Positions 11,654 through 22,680 of a stretch of 64,000 nt of DNA are shown here, piece by piece; within the stretch, counting starts at the first letter, position 1, and every line of letters begins with the position of its first letter. The notes beneath the pieces were generated by a model. That model saw only the letters and a list, made by a program, of their open reading frames with translations, searched no databases and was not told the DNA's origin. Made by a program: the position numbers and the translations under genes. The DNA is from Rutstroemia sp. NJR-2017a BVV2 (lineage: Eukaryota; Ascomycota; Leotiomycetes; Helotiales; Rutstroemiaceae). Location: the NCBI GenBank assembly GCA_002946415.1, contig NJPS01000011.1, forward strand, positions 310,001-374,000, in the 5' to 3' direction.

Positions 11654-14600
11654 TTAGGCAAAGTACGACGCAAAGTCAAAATAATCCTCCACTTGAACCA
11701 TTCCCTTACCCGAGCTGGTGAATTCGCCTGAAGCACCGTATGGGACCCATCTCTTCACGCCCATATACATTTCCAAAACACGACACCGCTCTTGCAAAGT
11801 ATCGATGTAAGCAAAGATGGTCGGAGTACCAGCAGATATATTCTCTAACCCTAGACAATCAGAATTATGTTAGTAAATGAGCGGAACTGAATAAGAGAGT
11901 GGCAGACAGGAGACGAACAGTGTAGAAAGATAACCACTAGTGCGAATATCATCCCAGCCATTAAGAGTGTCACGATCGGTTCGATGGTCGCGGATGATAT
12001 GTCGGCTGCGACTGCTTGAGATAGATTTCTCTCGGTGGAGCGGACTTGGGGGTCGGGAGGTAGTGGAGGGACAAATTCAGGTGGTTGCGCGTCGGTTGTT
12101 TGGATGCTGCCTGGAGGTATAGCAGATGAGTTCGTGCCTGGAGGATTCATCTCGTTTCTCAGCTGCCACCGCTGCTGACTAGCTCCCAGTCCCGTATCGT
12201 TGAGAGCGCCAGTGCCAGCGTCGAAGTCGAAGGATTCGCTTGCGTGACTGACCAGCGTCGATGCTAATTCTTGGAAATATAGTAAGTCGTCAGAATCCAC
12301 TTGGTTCTGGTTTGAGAGATTTTCATCAAGTGTCACTCCCCACATCGAGTATACTGCGTCTCTGTAGGGGTCGCTGTCTGCTTTGGATTTGAAAATGAGT
12401 TGCCACCGGTCCAAATCCAGGAGAAATTGTTCGCTTCGGTCGCATCCACCGAGTTCCTGAAGGGCCTCGGAGATGGCCTTTGCAAGACAGAGAAAGGCGA
12501 TAGTGTTGCTCAGGTTTATCGGCGGCGCACCGCCGCACAAACTTCTGAGTGTCCTGATACCAGCAGACCATGCCTCTCGATAGCGAGGAAACGTTTGGCT
12601 CAGCTCTCGAAATCCTGTGGAGGATCGCCGGCTCGCGTCTATCATCAGCCTATGTTGCGCGGTGAATCTGCTGTGGAGATATAGAAGATTTTTCGCTCTC
12701 CGCGAATCATGACGACGTGACAGACGCATGTTGTTGCGAGCATATTCGATGTCTCGTACCCATGCCTCGCTTTTGAAAAGTCTCGCCGTTGTAAATTTGG
12801 CGTCGTCGAAGCGTTGGAGAATAGCTGCTGCAGCGTGCACATCGGCTCCTTTGCGAAGCAACCAGCGGATACTGGTTTCATAGCCAGATCTCACTGCCGT
12901 ACTCAAAGCTGTGCCACATGGTGTAATGGCATTGATATCCACACCGTTTTGGAGGAGTGCACGCATTTCTTCCGTTCGACCAGTGGCCGCTGCAACAATC
13001 AAGCGGTTTTGAAGCAGACGCTTCAGCGCGGTACTTCCTGGCCGTACGGCTTTGGCTAATCGTTTTATCCAAAGCATGCATCCACTAACATGAGTATCTG
13101 CTCCCCGATCTAGGAGCAATTGAACTACCCTGACGTTTGCTTCTTCTGCTGCTTGGAGTAATGGAGTTTTGCCACTACAGCCCGAACGTTCATTGATATC
13201 TGCTCCCCGATCTAGGAGCAATTTTACTATTTTGACACGCCCTGTATATGCTGCTTGACCTAGACAAGCAGCTAAGCTCCCGTATCCATCAGTATGAATG
13301 CCTCCTCCCCGATCCAGGAGTAATTGAACTACCGCGACGTGTCCTCCTTCTACTGCGTCAAGTAATGGAGTTTTGTGACTGCCGCTCCAATCTGAACGCT
13401 CATTGATATCTGCTCCCCGATCTAGGAGTAATTCTACCACCGCGATATGTCCTGCCTTTGCTGCTTCAGCTAAAGGAGTATACCAGCCTCCACTTTTATC
13501 AACATCTGCTCCGTGTTGTAGGAGCAATTGCACCACCGTGATATGCCCTGCCTTTATTGCTTCAACTAATGGAGTACACCACTCTCCACTTTTATCAACA
13601 TCTACTCCGTATTGTAGGAGCAATTGTACTACCGCGAGGTGTCCTGCCTTTGCTGCTTCAGCTAATGGAGTACGCCGGCCTCCACTTTTATCAACGTCTG
13701 CTCCTCGATCTAGGAGTAATTGAACTACCGCGACTTGTCCTGCGTTTGCTGCTGTGATCAATGGAGTGGATCTAGTGAAACCCAATGGACATCGAGCTTC
13801 CAAGTTAATATCTGCTCCTCGATCAAGAAGCAATTTCACTACCGCGACTTGTCCTGCGTTTGCTGCTGTGATCAATGGAGTGGATCTAGTGAAACCCAAT
13901 GGACATCGAGCTTCCCAGTTAATATCTGCTCCTCGATCAAGAAGCAATTCCACTACTGCGACTTGTCCTGCCTTTGCTGCTGTGGCCAATGGAGTGAATC
14001 TAGTGAAACCAAGAGGTAGAGCTTCCAAGTGAATATCTGCTCCTCGATCAAGAAGCAATTCCACTACCGCGACTTGTCCTGCCTTTGCTGCTGTGATCAA
14101 TGGAGTAGATATAGTGAAACCCAATGGACATCGAGCTTCCAAGTTAATATCTGCTCCTCGATCAAGAAGCAATTCCACTACCGCGACTTGTCCTGCCTTT
14201 GCTGCTGTGATCAATGGAGTAGATATAGTGAAACCCAATGGACATCGAACTTCCAAGTTAATATCTGCTCCTCGATCAAGAAGCAATTTCACTACCGCGA
14301 CTTGTCCTGCGTTTGCTGCGTGGATTAACGGGAATTTGAACCACCATTCCCCTAGAGGATTTGATTCTTCTGCAAATGTTGGCAATTTCTCGGAGTCGTT
14401 AGCCTGATTGGCAGTACCTTCGAAATCCGGGGGCCATACATCATCAGGTTGAGGGTGCTCTGGAGATGCTAGTAGCTCCTCGGTGTCACTGAGTTCATCA
14501 AAGGCGAATTCAGAGTCCATGGACTGCTGCCCAGAGGAATTTTGCTGCATCGGAAGCGCTAGAAATTCCTCCAGATCACTATCGACCTCCCAGAAGCCTT

Positions 14601-15824
14601 CTTCTAGAGCTGATATATCCCTCTGAAGTTTCACCTGCTGGAACTTCTTCCAGGTCTTGAAATCTAAGAATCCGCATTCGTACAGATCCTCATATCCAAA
14701 GCTTGCGAAGACCTCGCCATCAGCTAGAAGCCCTTCAACGAGCAACTCCATTTCCGAAAATGGGGAATGAATCATTGGGCTGTCGGGAAGGTTCGAGACG
14801 TGATTGCCCAGATGGCTTTTGAGAATGGGGTAGTGTTTCAGCAGGTCGAGTCCGTTTACGATTTTCTTGTCATCTGTGAATCCTATTTGCGACCCTGTCG
14901 AGTCCAAAACCTCGAGAAGATTTGAATAGAGGTCATCACTAAAAATAGTGATATCCATTTTCGATGAGGACTTGTAGACCATAAACGAGAAAGCTTTCGA
15001 TACACCATGCTGATGACAGAAGCAGTGCTCAGTGCATGGCCGCTCTTCGTCAGTGGCAATGTATGAGTGAAAGCCGAATGAATCCCCTTCGTATCGAGAG
15101 CCACTGAAAGTCATTAGCGATGTGTAAACCAGTTATTCATTATACTTCGTACCCGGGAAACTCTTCAATTAAACGGAACTTCTTAGTCCACTGTGAGTAT
15201 GGGCAGTTGTGTTCATAATCTCCATGAGCCGAGGGATAGGTCGTAGGATCTGGGTCTCTGGGCGGCGAATGCATGCTGGCCTCGTCGCTACTTTTCACAT
15301 CCCCTTCTCTCTCCACTGCGGCGGATATCTCCCCGGCCTTCTTTGTTCTCGCCAAGTACTTCTTAATCCTTCGACGATCCATCTTTCCCTCCTCTCTACC
15401 GATTTTCGATACTTTATTCAACGCATCTCTCCCCCTCTTTTGGCGGAGTTGTTGGATAACTCTTGCCTGGGTGCAGTTCTTTGCAAAACCCCAGGTCTCA
15501 AGGTGTTTAACGTACATTTTACGACTCGTAGGAACTTAGCACGTATTCTCACACGTATGCGGATAAGGTCATGAGGACTTACGTCGGGTGGAAGTCGTGC
15601 TTCTGGGCCATGATTAACATAACTTGCTTGAGCGGTTTCTTCGCATCCATGTACAATTGCTTGATGAGCAACTTCTTCGTCTGCCATTCAGCCTCGCTGT
15701 ATTGGCGATGATGGTGAGTGAAGTCTGCACCAGAATGGGTGTGAGGATGGAGTGACCCTGGCGTTGTATCCTCTATTGCTGGGGCAGACGAAGGAAACGG
15801 CTTCGCTGGTGAGATTGAAGACAT
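11654..15824 (-). CDS. Clr5-domain ankyrin-repeat membrane protein
   Basis: Four exons: 15824-15583, 15524-15153, 15103-11919, 11850-11654; joined length 3996 nt, 1331 aa. Residues about 42-100 form a Clr5 domain (YSEAEWQTKKLLIKQLY.., KPLKQVMLIM, then after the first intron KMYVKHLETWGFAKN). This is followed by a basic linker (RRRIKKYLARTKK), an acidic region, and about 15 ankyrin repeats at roughly 463-970. A hydrophobic segment near 1248-1270 (LLMAGMIFALVVIF) looks like one transmembrane helix, and a last exon adds about 65 aa. Clr5 domains are fungal N-terminal modules, often fused to ankyrin or TPR repeats; their function is poorly known. Ankyrin repeats mediate protein binding. The start MSSISPAKP (15824) is preferred over an upstream in-frame ATG at 15893 on sequence flavour. 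The last donor (gttcgt, 11918) is non-consensus but is the option that joins both open frames with a ttactaac branch site between. Confidence 0.85.
13736..14340 (-). repeat. Homogenised 114-bp ankyrin-coding tandem array
   Basis: Within exon 3 of the Clr5-ankyrin gene, about five to six copies of a ~114-bp unit (38 codons) are almost identical in nucleotide sequence, including synonymous positions. Each encodes the variant repeat TPLITAAKAGQVAVVELLLD plus RGADINLEARCPLGFT, i.e. a 33-residue ankyrin repeat with a five-residue insertion. Neighbouring repeats toward the C-terminus are the ordinary 33-residue form and more diverged. Confidence 0.85.
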
Positions 15825-17494
15825 GGTGAAGGCTAATGATACCACAGCATCCGGTGTTCTGGGCTGGGTTGGCTGTTTGTGTGTTGAGAACACCGGCGTA
15901 AAAGATCTAAGTCATGAACTCTCAATATCAATAAAGAAGGACTCAAATTTTGTCACCAAAACGCAAATATATTGATCTGCTCTCGTCTATATATGGATAG
16001 AGAGGAAGTTATGATGAAATCCTGTCCGAATCTAGGTCGTAAGGCTGAACGTGGAGTCAAACACCCATGCAGACTAGGATTAATCATGCATACAATTTTC
16101 CCTTGCAGGAGCCCAGCGAATCAACGCTCAACAGTTCAGCTATGAACGGTACGGAAAAGGATATACTGGTAGTCGGCTGAACTCAAAAACCCATGCGGAC
16201 TAGGATTGATCATACATACAATTTTCCCTCGCAGGCGCCCAGCGAATCAACGTTCAAAAGTTCCTCACAGCTGCGAACGGTACGGAAAAGGATATTGGTA
16301 TTCGGCTGGATGTAGGGCATTTTGTGAAGTAGTTAAAACCTATATAGGCCAGGATTAATCATACATACAATTTTCCCTTGCAGGAGCACAGCGAATCAAC
16401 GACAAATACCATGTCAGATAGATCTGCAGCGCTCAAAATTCCCTCGCAGCATGTTGTTGAAAACAGTCCATAGGCAATCGATCGCGAAAGTAGGTAAACA
16501 AGTTATAATTAAAATCGAGCACGAAGCTCTATATATACTAAAGAAAAAAAATGCTGTATCATAGATCTTCTTGCTCCTGCAAGCTCGCTGTTCCAACTGT
16601 CGAGCTGGCGAGCGGTGCTATACCCATGCCTTCTCGGTCACGTAGACGTGTCCTACCGTAGATCAAAGCTGTAGGATATTGCTGAGGACTTCAAGTAGGG
16701 ATTCGCGAGTAATTGGGTGAACAATATAATTGGTGACTATCAAGGTACTAAAGACAATAATAATTTGAGTTGAACACGAAGCTCTACCCTAAGGGAATCC
16801 GTCCGAGTGTATAGACCTTCGTCCGCGGGAGCCCTCTGGGTCATGTGACTCTCATTGTGATTCCAAAACTGCAAATCCACGTCGTGATAAGGGGACGAAC
16901 AATAATAATATAACTTCAGATCCAAGTTCTGCTTCACTCCGCTAGCTTGCCGATTTGTAACTCCATCCCGTACCAAAACCACTCGTGTAATACGTGCTTT
17001 GGTATCCCATCACACAATCCCGCCCGCCCGCACCCTCGGTCTCCCACCAATTTTCCGCGCGACCCAATCGGAGATTTCTTTTCCTTCTATATCAATAAGC
17101 GGCCGCAATTATGCAATACTGCACTGGTATCGCAGTTTTCGCATTTAGAGTGCTTACAGAAGCATTTGTTAAGCTTTGAGAATTGCGACGGTGTGGTGAT
17201 GTGGGGGAATGGGTGATTTCAAAAGGCTTAGTGAGGAATTGGAAATCGGATTTTGTGCTTGTGGGTCTGAATCGCATGATTCGTCAGGGGTGCGTAAGTT
17301 GCGTGAGGTAAGTGGAGGGGAGGGGTATTTGTTTCGTTGGCTGGCTGGCTGGCTGTTCGTTGTGTTGGTTGTTGGAGAGATTCTTATCACTTGCTAGGAC
17401 AGGAAGTGAATTGGACGACGTGATTAGCTGCAGAGATCAAGATTGCTACGTCCTACTAACTTGGCAGGTATTGTGTCAGTCCAGTACATGCAAA
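15825..17494. other. Intergenic region with direct repeats
   Basis: Promoter side of both the Clr5-ankyrin gene (-) and the nitroreductase gene (+). Contains the three-copy direct repeat listed separately. No gene is supported. Short upstream ORFs (for example 17209-17397) precede the nitroreductase start. Confidence 0.5.
16055..16402. repeat. Three-copy dispersed direct repeat (~100-130 bp)
   Basis: A block containing taggattaatcat, acatacaattttccct, gcaggagcccagcgaatcaa, and (first two copies) gaacggtacggaaaaggata recurs three times. The shared word agcgaatcaacg starts at 16115, 16241 and about 16389. Copies 1 and 2 extend over about 120 bp and copy 3 is shorter. Differences are mostly C/T or G/A transitions. 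No coding potential is seen. Confidence 0.8.
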
Positions 17495-18707
17495 ATGGCA
17501 TCCCTCGCTCTCCTTCGCAGTGCAAGTGGGTCCGCATCGGGTGTTTGGAACAAGCGTGTGGGTGGTGGGGCCTTGGTGGGATGGATGCGTACTTGTACTG
17601 CTGTCGGTGGTAGTGGCAGTGGTAGTGGTAGTGCCATTGGTATAAGAGGTTTGCTTGTTCCTGCTTCTTCATTTTCTCTCCTCAATACCAACAACAAAAC
17701 CAACAACATCACCCACGCCAAACCCAGACCTCTCAACTCACCACTCCAAACCAAACCTAACTTCTTCTCCACCACCACCGCCAAAATGACCACCACCTCC
17801 ACCACCTTCATCGACCTCCTCAAAACCCGCCGCACCATCTACCAGCTCAAGAACAGCTCGCCCATCCCCGACGCCAAGATCCAGGAGATTGTCGAGCAAG
17901 CTCTGCTGCACGTTCCTTCGTCCTTCAATTCGCAGTCTACGCGCATCGTCTTGTTGTTCAAGGGCGAACATGAGAAGTTGTGGGATATTGCCCATGACGT
18001 GTTGAAGGGGGTTGTGCCTGAAGCGCAGTTTGAGGGTACTGCGCAGAAGCTCCAGGGTTTTAGGGCGGGGTATGGTACTGTGAGTTTGGATTTCTTTTTC
18101 ATACTTTCTGTTTTCCTTTCTGGATAGAAGTTTGCTGTGTTCTGCAGAGAATCTTCTTTCCTGTTGCATATCTGCAAATTTCTATTCCATCCCACCGCAA
18201 TTTAAATTCAGAACAAAACTAACAAACCATCCAATCCACCAGATCCTCTTCTTCGAAGACCGCAGCGTCGTCTCCAAAATGCAAGCCGCGTTCTCCACCT
18301 ACGCAGATAAATTCCCCATCTGGGCTACCCAATCGGATGCCATGACTCAATATGCGATTTGGGTTGCGTTGGAGGCAGAGGGACTCGGTGCCAACTTGCA
18401 GCATTACAATCCGCTGATTGATGCTAAGGTTGCTGAGACGTGAGTACATTTTTCCTGGTGTCATTTTTGGGGGGAGATGGGAGATGGAGGATGAAGGCGG
18501 GGAGAAGGTTGATTTGATATGAGGATGGTCGAAGGGGAGGAGATCATAAATCCAAACGAACACTAGCTAACACACTTCTCATACAGATGGAACATCCCCG
18601 CGGACTGGGAGCTCAACGCCCAACTCGTCTTCGGTGCTCCGGTTGCGCCTGCTGGTAGCAAGGACTTCATGCCCTTGGAGCAGCGATTCAAGGTTTTCGG
18701 TGCATAG
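17495..18707 (+). CDS. Nitroreductase-family flavoprotein (HBN1/FRM2-like)
   Basis: Three exons: 17495-18079, 18243-18439, 18587-18707; 903 nt, 300 aa from MASLALL. An internal in-frame ATG at 17786 (MTTTSTTF) gives 203 aa, the usual length of this family. The catalytic domain begins FIDLLKTRRTIYQLK and continues SSFNSQSTRIVLLF, RAGYGT|ILFFEDR, FPIWATQSDAMTQYAIW, GLGANLQHYNPLID and WELNAQLVFG. These are hallmarks of the fungal/bacterial FMN nitroreductase-like subfamily that includes yeast Hbn1 and Frm2 (linked to oxidative stress and lipid metabolism). The extra ~97 residues start with a basic, hydrophobic, acid-free stretch (LLRSASGSASGVWNKR..MRTC) that could be a mitochondrial presequence, so alternative starts could give two locations. 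Whether the long start is used is unknown. Confidence 0.88.
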
Positions 18708-19503
18708 ATGGGATTGCTTTAATAAGGCGCGGGATGGCTGATATACATACTCTTGGGCGTAAGGGATGAGCGAGGAAGTTGAGATGCTGGCTGTGTATAG
18801 AATATAAGATGAGATATGACACGACAAGAAGAGACCAGACCAGACAAGACAGGCTATGATCAGAGGGACATATATCGATACATAAATACGATATAAATAT
18901 TTATTGGTATTTACACATCAATGAACTGGCTTCCACTCGAGCGTGGAGCTCGGGGCTTATGTGAAAAATACATATAGCACCACGATGGCGCTGTCTGCTC
19001 AGACGGTCTTCAATTGCAGGAGTATATTCATATTCTTATGAGTGTTATATTCTCCACAATGCAGCAAAGGCCTAGCGCCGACGACACCTGAGTTAAGCTC
19101 CCAGCATAGGATGACAAACTCGACGGGCTTTGATATAGAAAACGCTTGAGCTGAACACCAATTCAGAAATTCAAACCCAAAATCTCCAAATCCTCGTCCT
19201 CCGACTTCACCCACCCTCTCAAGTCCCCTTCCCTTATTCTCCTAATGACATACAGAAACATAACAGACGATAATAACCCCCTTATCCATCGGCATCACTG
19301 CAAGCTTGAATTATTCATAGATACTCAGTTGGTTGAAGTTTATGGAAAATCGCTTCATGTGATGTGAATGATCTAAGCTATCATGGCGAAGTTGAACCAA
19401 TGGGACGAGCTACAGAAGCCGTAATCTACTCGTCACTGTTCAGGTCCATATAACTCCATCAACATCACTACTGGTGCCTACTTGTCCATCACCTCCAGAA
19501 CCA
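18708..19503. other. Intergenic region, convergent gene ends
   Basis: Shared 3' flank of the nitroreductase (+) and the carboxylesterase (-). No gene is seen. Confidence 0.5.
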
Positions 19504-21344
19504 TCAACCCCTTCCCACCAACCCCGCATAATGCCCCAACACCACCCCCGTCAAAGCCCCCATCTGCTCCTCACCCAGCCCCTCAAATGCCCCCCACGCC
19601 TTCCCCCTCCTCATCTCATCAAAAAACCACTCTCTACTCCCCAAATACCCCTCTCCTCTGGACCCCACCACCAGCACATTATCCTTCCCCACCCAAGTCT
19701 TCTTCCCATACGCGAAGTCGATCCAATTCCTCTGCATCTCTCTCTGCACGCCCCATTCGCTCTCCGGGTTCTCCACACCGCTGAACATCGCCGGATCACC
19801 GTGCAGATAAGCAAGATCCAGTGAATGAGTCGATACCCCTTTGAACATGCCTGGGAAGGGATTTCCTTGCTGGAAGCCATATTCCCGGACCGGGATGCCG
19901 GCTTCCCGAGCGAGGGTGGCGAATTCGGCGGCGCCTTTGTAGAAGAGCAGGTCTTCGATGATGTCGAGGAATTTTGTGCTGGCGTCTTCTACAGACGAGT
20001 CGGCTGTGATTTTATAAGCGTTTAATATTTCGCCGACTTTGCTGCTGGGCATGATTCCGGATAATGTAGTCGTTAGAGCTTCAATGGTAGGCCGTGATTC
20101 TGGCTTGGGGGCTAGAATGGAGAGGAATTCAATAACTGAGCCTTCTCTTCCTGTGTTACCAACCAGAGCTTCGGCTTCAGGATTGTTGGCGAATGAGAAT
20201 GTGGTGCGCCAGTTTGAGGAGAAAAACTCGTCGTCTATTGTCACGAGCTCCCCTAATCCAGGTCGTGGGTCAATTGCTCGATACGCATCGATATATTTTT
20301 CCCATGGAACTTCCTGAAGTTCTTTGACCGTGTGGACTTTTAACTGATCTTTCGTCTTTTGGTAGAGTTCTGATTTGGCTTCCAAAGATTGAGGTATACT
20401 GAACATTGCCTGGCCAAGGTTCTGCGATTGCAAGATTGCTCGTGAGAATTGAGCGGGTAGTAACGAATGGATCTGGGCTTCAACTGCAAGTGATCCGGCA
20501 GATTCCCCGGATATTGTGATGTTCTGAGAGCCTCCAAATGGTGCGATGTACTTGGATACCCAGCTGATTGCTAAATGCTAGATAAATAGTCAGCATTTTG
20601 ATCTTACAAATTTGCAGCGACCAAACGCGTCAGGAAGTAATACAATATCGCGAGGCCCTACGATCATCAGTGTCGGAACAATTCAAAGTTTGCTAAGGAG
20701 AACGTACCATAGTTTCCAGCATTCTCCCTCCCAAGCTCATTCCTGAGCTCATGGGATCCCATGTATCCTAGAGGTCCCAGACGGTAACTATTTCATAATC
20801 AGGGAGTATCCCACAAGAAGCGCCATATAAGCTTACTTGATAGCGACCATAACGATAGGTTTTTCGAGTTTTATGCTCTCGGCCACAATGCTGCTACCAT
20901 CACACCACCAATCTGAGTTCGATCCCGAAAACCCTCCACCGCCATGAATATATATCAAGACCGGAAACTGAGATGCCTCATTCGATCCGGCGGGCGCGGT
21001 GATGTTCAGGTTCAAACATTCGAACTCATCAAAGACATCCTCAGCATGGCTTGCCAGTCCGGTTGGTACCTGGATCAGCGCGTCTTCCATTCTTACTGGG
21101 AATACTGGTTGGGGACATTTGGGGCTACCCCTGTCAATAAATATTCTGTCAACTTCCAAAGAACGTACCCATAATTTGTGGCATCATAGTTTTCCGTAAA
21201 ATCCTCCTTCAACGTTGCCTGTATGAATCGAGCAGGTATGGTACCATATTTTATGCCTCGAAACTGGGATACGGATTTGTTCTTCGGGTACAATCCGTGA
21301 AATGTGGTTCGTAGAGATGGATGCGATACGTGAGGGGACGACAT
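19504..21344 (-). CDS. Type-B carboxylesterase/lipase
   Basis: Five exons: 21344-21169, 21124-20837, 20787-20708, 20657-20644 (a 14-nt micro-exon), 20577-19504; joined 1632 nt, 543 aa. It is an alpha/beta-hydrolase of the carboxylesterase type-B family that hydrolyses ester bonds; the substrate cannot be read from sequence. Visible motifs: RGIKYG near the N-terminus, YGPKCPQP across the first junction, FECLNLN, oxyanion-hole HGGGGFSG (about 119-126), nucleophile elbow GESAGS (Ser212), GNTGREGS with likely acid Glu331, and THSLDL with likely His437. No obvious signal peptide, so it is probably intracellular. An in-frame ATG 36 nt upstream (21380) is an alternative start. The micro-exon is inferred because it restores the NYG-xRD-x-LAISWVSKYIAPFGG block of the family. 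Palindromic repeats lie just upstream. Confidence 0.88.
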
Positions 21345-21409
21345 TTTGAACCGCAATGACAATGACAATGAAAAACTCACTTCAGCGAATAATTGCTGTT
21401 ATATATTAT

Positions 21410-21500
21410 CCTTCGGGTATGCCAACTGTCATGCTTCGGGTATACAAACTGTTGTATACAACTCTTCACGTATACCAACTGTTGTATACTATGCTTCGGT
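21410..21500. promoter_or_regulatory. 30-bp tandem palindromes upstream of the esterase
   Basis: Two near-identical dyad elements, gtatacaaactgttgtatac at 21440-21459 and gtataccaactgttgtatac at 21470-21489, lie exactly 30 bp apart. They are flanked by degenerate copies at 21417 and about 21497, each preceded by cttcgg or cttcac. Each dyad has GTATAC half-sites. They sit about 95-145 bp upstream of the esterase ATG, a position suited to a dimeric transcription factor. The role is inference. Confidence 0.6.
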
Positions 21501-22680
21501 TATGCAGATCTCGGTAATTCCCACGCACCAACATGGTTTCATTGCCTCAAAGCGGAACACTTTGCTTACAGCAGCATAAGCCTACATAATCAGAATCATC
21601 GAGCGCCTGTATTTTCGAGCTTCCTCGCTCGTCAAAGTCATCGCTGACTGCTCGCCGAAAAAGCCATTGGGGAAGTATCACCATATAGCCGCAAACCTAC
21701 CAGAATACAAGTAAACAAGATAACAATGCAAACATACACGCACCGTAAAGAGTCGCTCCCAGAGGTGGGTAACAAGCATCGCTTCATCTCTTGTCCCACA
21801 ATTTAAGTAGTAACCCACTCTGCATGCAGCTTACCTCAGCAGATGCACCTCGACCTCTGTCAGACAGCCTAGATGATACACTCGTACCATCTAGATAAGA
21901 TAATGATCCCATCCAAAGCGAGAGGTGGAATTTCTTGATCCTTTTGTTATGAAATGACTGAAGCCGACGACACGAAGTCTAGAAGCACACCAGCAGCGAC
22001 TTCTGTCCTTATCTTGCATCAATTTGCTGTCGAGTCGTGCCATGAAGCTTGAAGTACGACACGCTGTTTCAATGCGCCAATCATGCCATGCACATAGCAT
22101 GATTTTGCTTTTCCGGTATATCTCTGGTGGTGACTGGCGTGATTGGGTGGGTCCTGCCGGCACCAAGCTTGGCTTTGTGGACAGAAGCGTCCTCCCGAGT
22201 CGCGACAGAATTCGTACTCCTGTTTGGCTGTGTATCTCATGTATCTCATCGAGGTGAAGATTTGCTTTTTCCGACGCTCAATGACACAAGAATTCGCGCA
22301 GAACTTCGCACTCGACTCGTGTGACCGAATTAGAAAAGTTCAAACAGACAAGGGAGCATTTCCCCGCATCGACCGTAGAATTGACTAGGCCGTTTATGGA
22401 ATAGGTGGAACTCTCTAACTCTCCAAACTCTCCAATCTCTCGAGCTACCCCGCATTCCAAAGGAGACACGTGAGAAATGCTATGATATTCCCTCTTCCTA
22501 CTCGTACGACGTCGCTTTTAAAAGCTCCCTCCATCTCTTCAATTCAATCCAATTCAACTTCTTCTTCCCTCTGCATCATAAGTTCCATTGAAATCTATCG
22601 AAATTCGATTCACTTCCTCAGCCTCATCGTCACAATCATCACTTCATTCAAAATTCCTTTCACTTTCACCATTCGCAATC
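21501..22680. other. Intergenic region between divergent esterase and DJ-1 genes
   Basis: Upstream DNA of the esterase (-) and the DJ-1-like gene (+). Short overlapping ORFs at 21891-22388 on both strands have no family resemblance. The last 150 bp are CT-rich, as is common in fungal leaders. Confidence 0.5.

Noticed and set aside
13403..14407. Plus-strand ORFs across the ankyrin array
   Set aside because: They are repetitive shadows of the minus-strand ankyrin repeats with no independent signal.
21125..21168. Shorter 38-nt intron using the ttgacag acceptor in the esterase
   Set aside because: It gives an abnormal NYGGSPKC junction; the 44-nt intron restores the family motif YGPKCPQP.
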